A stretch of DNA of 33,995 bases from Myxococcus dinghuensis (GTDB lineage Bacteria > Myxococcota > Myxococcia > Myxococcales > Myxococcaceae): NCBI RefSeq assembly GCF_024198235.1, contig NZ_JAKCFB010000066.1, positions 1 through 33,995 on the forward strand. Direction: 5' to 3'. A model generated the notes under the pieces. That model had not been told where the DNA came from, made no database searches, and saw nothing but the letters and a program-made list of their open reading frames with translations. Made by a program: the position numbers and the translations under genes. This document shows, one piece after another, positions 33,401-33,995 of this stretch. Numbering within the stretch: the stretch's first letter is position 1; each line of letters opens with the position of its first letter.

Positions 33401-33995
33401 CGCGGCGCTGGAGGCGAGCCCCCAGGGGCCGCTGGCCGTCGAGGTGCTGGAGTCGCTCGCCGAGCTGGAGCTGGAGCGGGGCGAGAAGCTGGAGGCCGCG
33501 CGGCTGTACGCGCGCCGGGCCGCGCTGATGCCGGAGGCGCGCGCGGGGGCGAAGCTGCTGTTCCGCGCCTCGCTGCTGGCCGCGGGGACGAGCCGCGAGG
33601 AGGCCTTCCTCGCCGACGCGCTGGAGCGCGACGCGACGTTCGCGCCCGCCCGTCAGCGCCGGGGCGAGCTGCGGCTGCCCACGGACGCCCGCGCGGCGCT
33701 GGAGGACTTCGAGGCGGTGCTGGCGCTGCCGCCGGTGGACGCGGACGCCCCCCGCGAGGTGGAGCGCGTGGCCCTCACGCGCAAGGCCGCCAGCGCCGCC
33801 GTGCGCGCGGGCCGCGCCGACGCCGCGCGCCGCCTGCTGGCCGAGTACTGCGCCCGCGCCCCGGAGGACCTGGAGGCCCGCGTGGAGCTGGCCGCGCTGC
33901 ACCGCAAGTCCGGGGCGCGCGAGGCGCTCCAGCAGACCACCGCCGCCGTGGGCCCCCTGCACCCGGACGTGGCCCGGCGCCACGGCATGCTGTCG
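30486..33995 (+). CDS. large TPR-repeat protein, 3' end beyond the window
   Basis: At least 1170 residues, open from ATG 30486 to the window edge. It begins MANESDSSKPAAAQDARAAA with no signal peptide, so it is probably cytoplasmic. Residues of about 20-235 form a domain I do not recognise (VGFPALEVLPGLRISDFALQ, LYDVRLYGFSSTPSVQVPGL), beta-rich, followed by a Pro/Ser linker. From about 245 on it is a series of TPR-like helix pairs. Canonical examples are GARLHCEAALRLAPDHPDALLLLGEL, AREHLEAALALDPRDAVALEELIPYF and AEKAERLLLLALDAEADHRPALESLL. Such arrays are scaffolds for protein partners. It is divergent from the kinase gene with 153 nt between starts, suggesting shared control. The ribosome binding site is weak. 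On the opposite strand a long open frame is only a shadow. Confidence 0.9.
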   Translation, partial: MANESDSSKPAAAQDARAAAPELRLLDRRAFVGFPALEVLPGLRISDFALQIPDVSFPFNVSAGATRYQRKKLGFGFLELSVDADLVTRRVAELAGRLAGIEELRLHFRPGYLEGQGRLPAPERTPFTFKVAFDADGERLAVYLYDVRLYGFSSTPSVQVPGLLSAAVGAMALLPDVEVRGATGFSTRVLPALCQLAAVSRGYKMPVLDTARLSAAEVSSTGLRLRFASGGLPPPSAPDEELLLTLEGARAFADAEGLVAQGRLAEARTQYLQAGDAQDAHPFAAERLLSLLVADPQSHELALDVAATLQRRRDRSPAALWGEAVVRERRGEGARAAERYLALCALARRTSEEAAAFFSAEAAARCSRDTAPQVAVKALHELLGLKPDHLPSLKALARASDQARDRAGAVRAYRRLAALARDPAEAADAHVHLARLCAQTEDDIAGARLHCEAALRLAPDHPDALLLLGELCHRGDEHLRALKALDRLREVAMARHELDRVGHADLMAGRVWEEGLKQPENALLRYREAVSLLPGEPEPLFAAARVAEGLGRLQEALAGYQQALELAGPAPRSEGVRQAAHSSHHALARLYRSRLGDPARAREHLEAALALDPRDAVALEELIPYFRATGKGQELAEALEKAAALQDEPGKRAVLWAEAGELYRGRLQQPEKAERLLLLALDAEADHRPALESLLALAEARRDGPLLTRCLTALARLATDLKDRAQKYRRLAVAARDLAFDLDLAVHALQEVLRAEPDDLPALGELCALQRKRADMAGLSTALEERARVAETQGDKRLAAAALRELAGVLEARLGRVGDALVALEKAARLAPDSAVLLDLADLSLRCERPEHARRALETLLSTLPRTAAPEKLADVRARLGRACEMLGDREGAIAAYAQALPLRRLDDTLAARLEALYTEAGETQALAELWAGRAQALMGAERTEEAAPLFLQSARALLERGEKATALLRLSAALEASPQGPLAVEVLESLAELELERGEKLEAARLYARRAALMPEARAGAKLLFRASLLAAGTSREEAFLADALERDATFAPARQRRGELRLPTDARAALEDFEAVLALPPVDADAPREVERVALTRKAASAAVRAGRADAARRLLAEYCARAPEDLEARVELAALHRKSGAREALQQTTAAVGPLHPDVARRHGMLS

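Noticed and set aside
27756..33983. Open frame of more than 2000 codons on the minus strand running through the TPR gene into the kinase
   Set aside because: Upstream of the kinase it is the antisense of the TPR gene; its sequence is low-complexity Arg/Gln/Leu/Ala typical of high-GC shadows. Only the kinase part has domains.

Overview
The window is a high-GC chromosomal segment (estimated by eye at about 70% G+C, third codon positions almost all G or C). It most resembles a myxobacterium of the Myxococcus/Corallococcus/Pyxidicoccus group. Pointers are the many lipoproteins, a Ser/Thr protein kinase fused to a cyclase-like domain, long TPR and polytopic proteins, and DUF3293 and radical-SAM/B12 genes. 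The genus assignment is inference; no 16S or other marker is present, and I saw no rRNA, tRNA or CRISPR.

Layout. 1-1460: the 3' part of an IS66-family element, a 54-nt interrupted palindrome, and what looks like the C-terminal remnant of a serine hydrolase. 1534-4024: a B12-binding/radical SAM protein and three small unknown proteins. 4236-7198 (minus): the glyoxylate shunt operon aceB-aceA with an A/T-richer upstream region. 7473-8811: a zinc-ribbon PspC protein, then an internally deleted cytochrome P450 translationally coupled to an ABM-type monooxygenase. 8926-11091: fumC and a clpP without clpX. 11355-14274: a lipoprotein, a lipoprotein 5'-nucleotidase (minus) and a DUF3293 protein (minus). 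14480-15952: an envelope lipoprotein and a membrane-anchored protein of exact 23-residue repeats. 15962-19938 (minus): an acyl-CoA oxidase-like enzyme with an extra N-terminal domain, an endonuclease III homologue and a GNAT acetyltransferase. 20130-26243: a 2037-residue polytopic protein with a 45-bp in-frame tandem repeat. 26320-27746: an NlpC/P60-like lipoprotein and a small lipoprotein with an Asp/His tail. 27756-30332 (minus): a Ser/Thr kinase with a degenerate cyclase domain. 30486 to the window end: a large TPR protein divergent from the kinase.

How genes may work together. Acyl-CoA oxidase, isocitrate lyase, malate synthase and fumarase together fit growth on fatty acids or acetyl-CoA. 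The kinase and TPR protein share a short divergent intergenic region and may be one signalling unit.

Most notable observations: (1) the Shine-Dalgarno sequence lies inside a short inverted repeat at five start sites, including perfect 10-bp and 8-bp stems; (2) the kinase's cyclase domain keeps its metal-site Asp residues but lacks the transition-state Asn/Arg and the purine-reading Lys; (3) a predicted beta-solenoid has an exact 23-residue period; (4) the P450 has lost its middle in frame yet keeps ExxR and the haem Cys; (5) a 13-bp perfect inverted repeat sits at the edge of the IS66 element.
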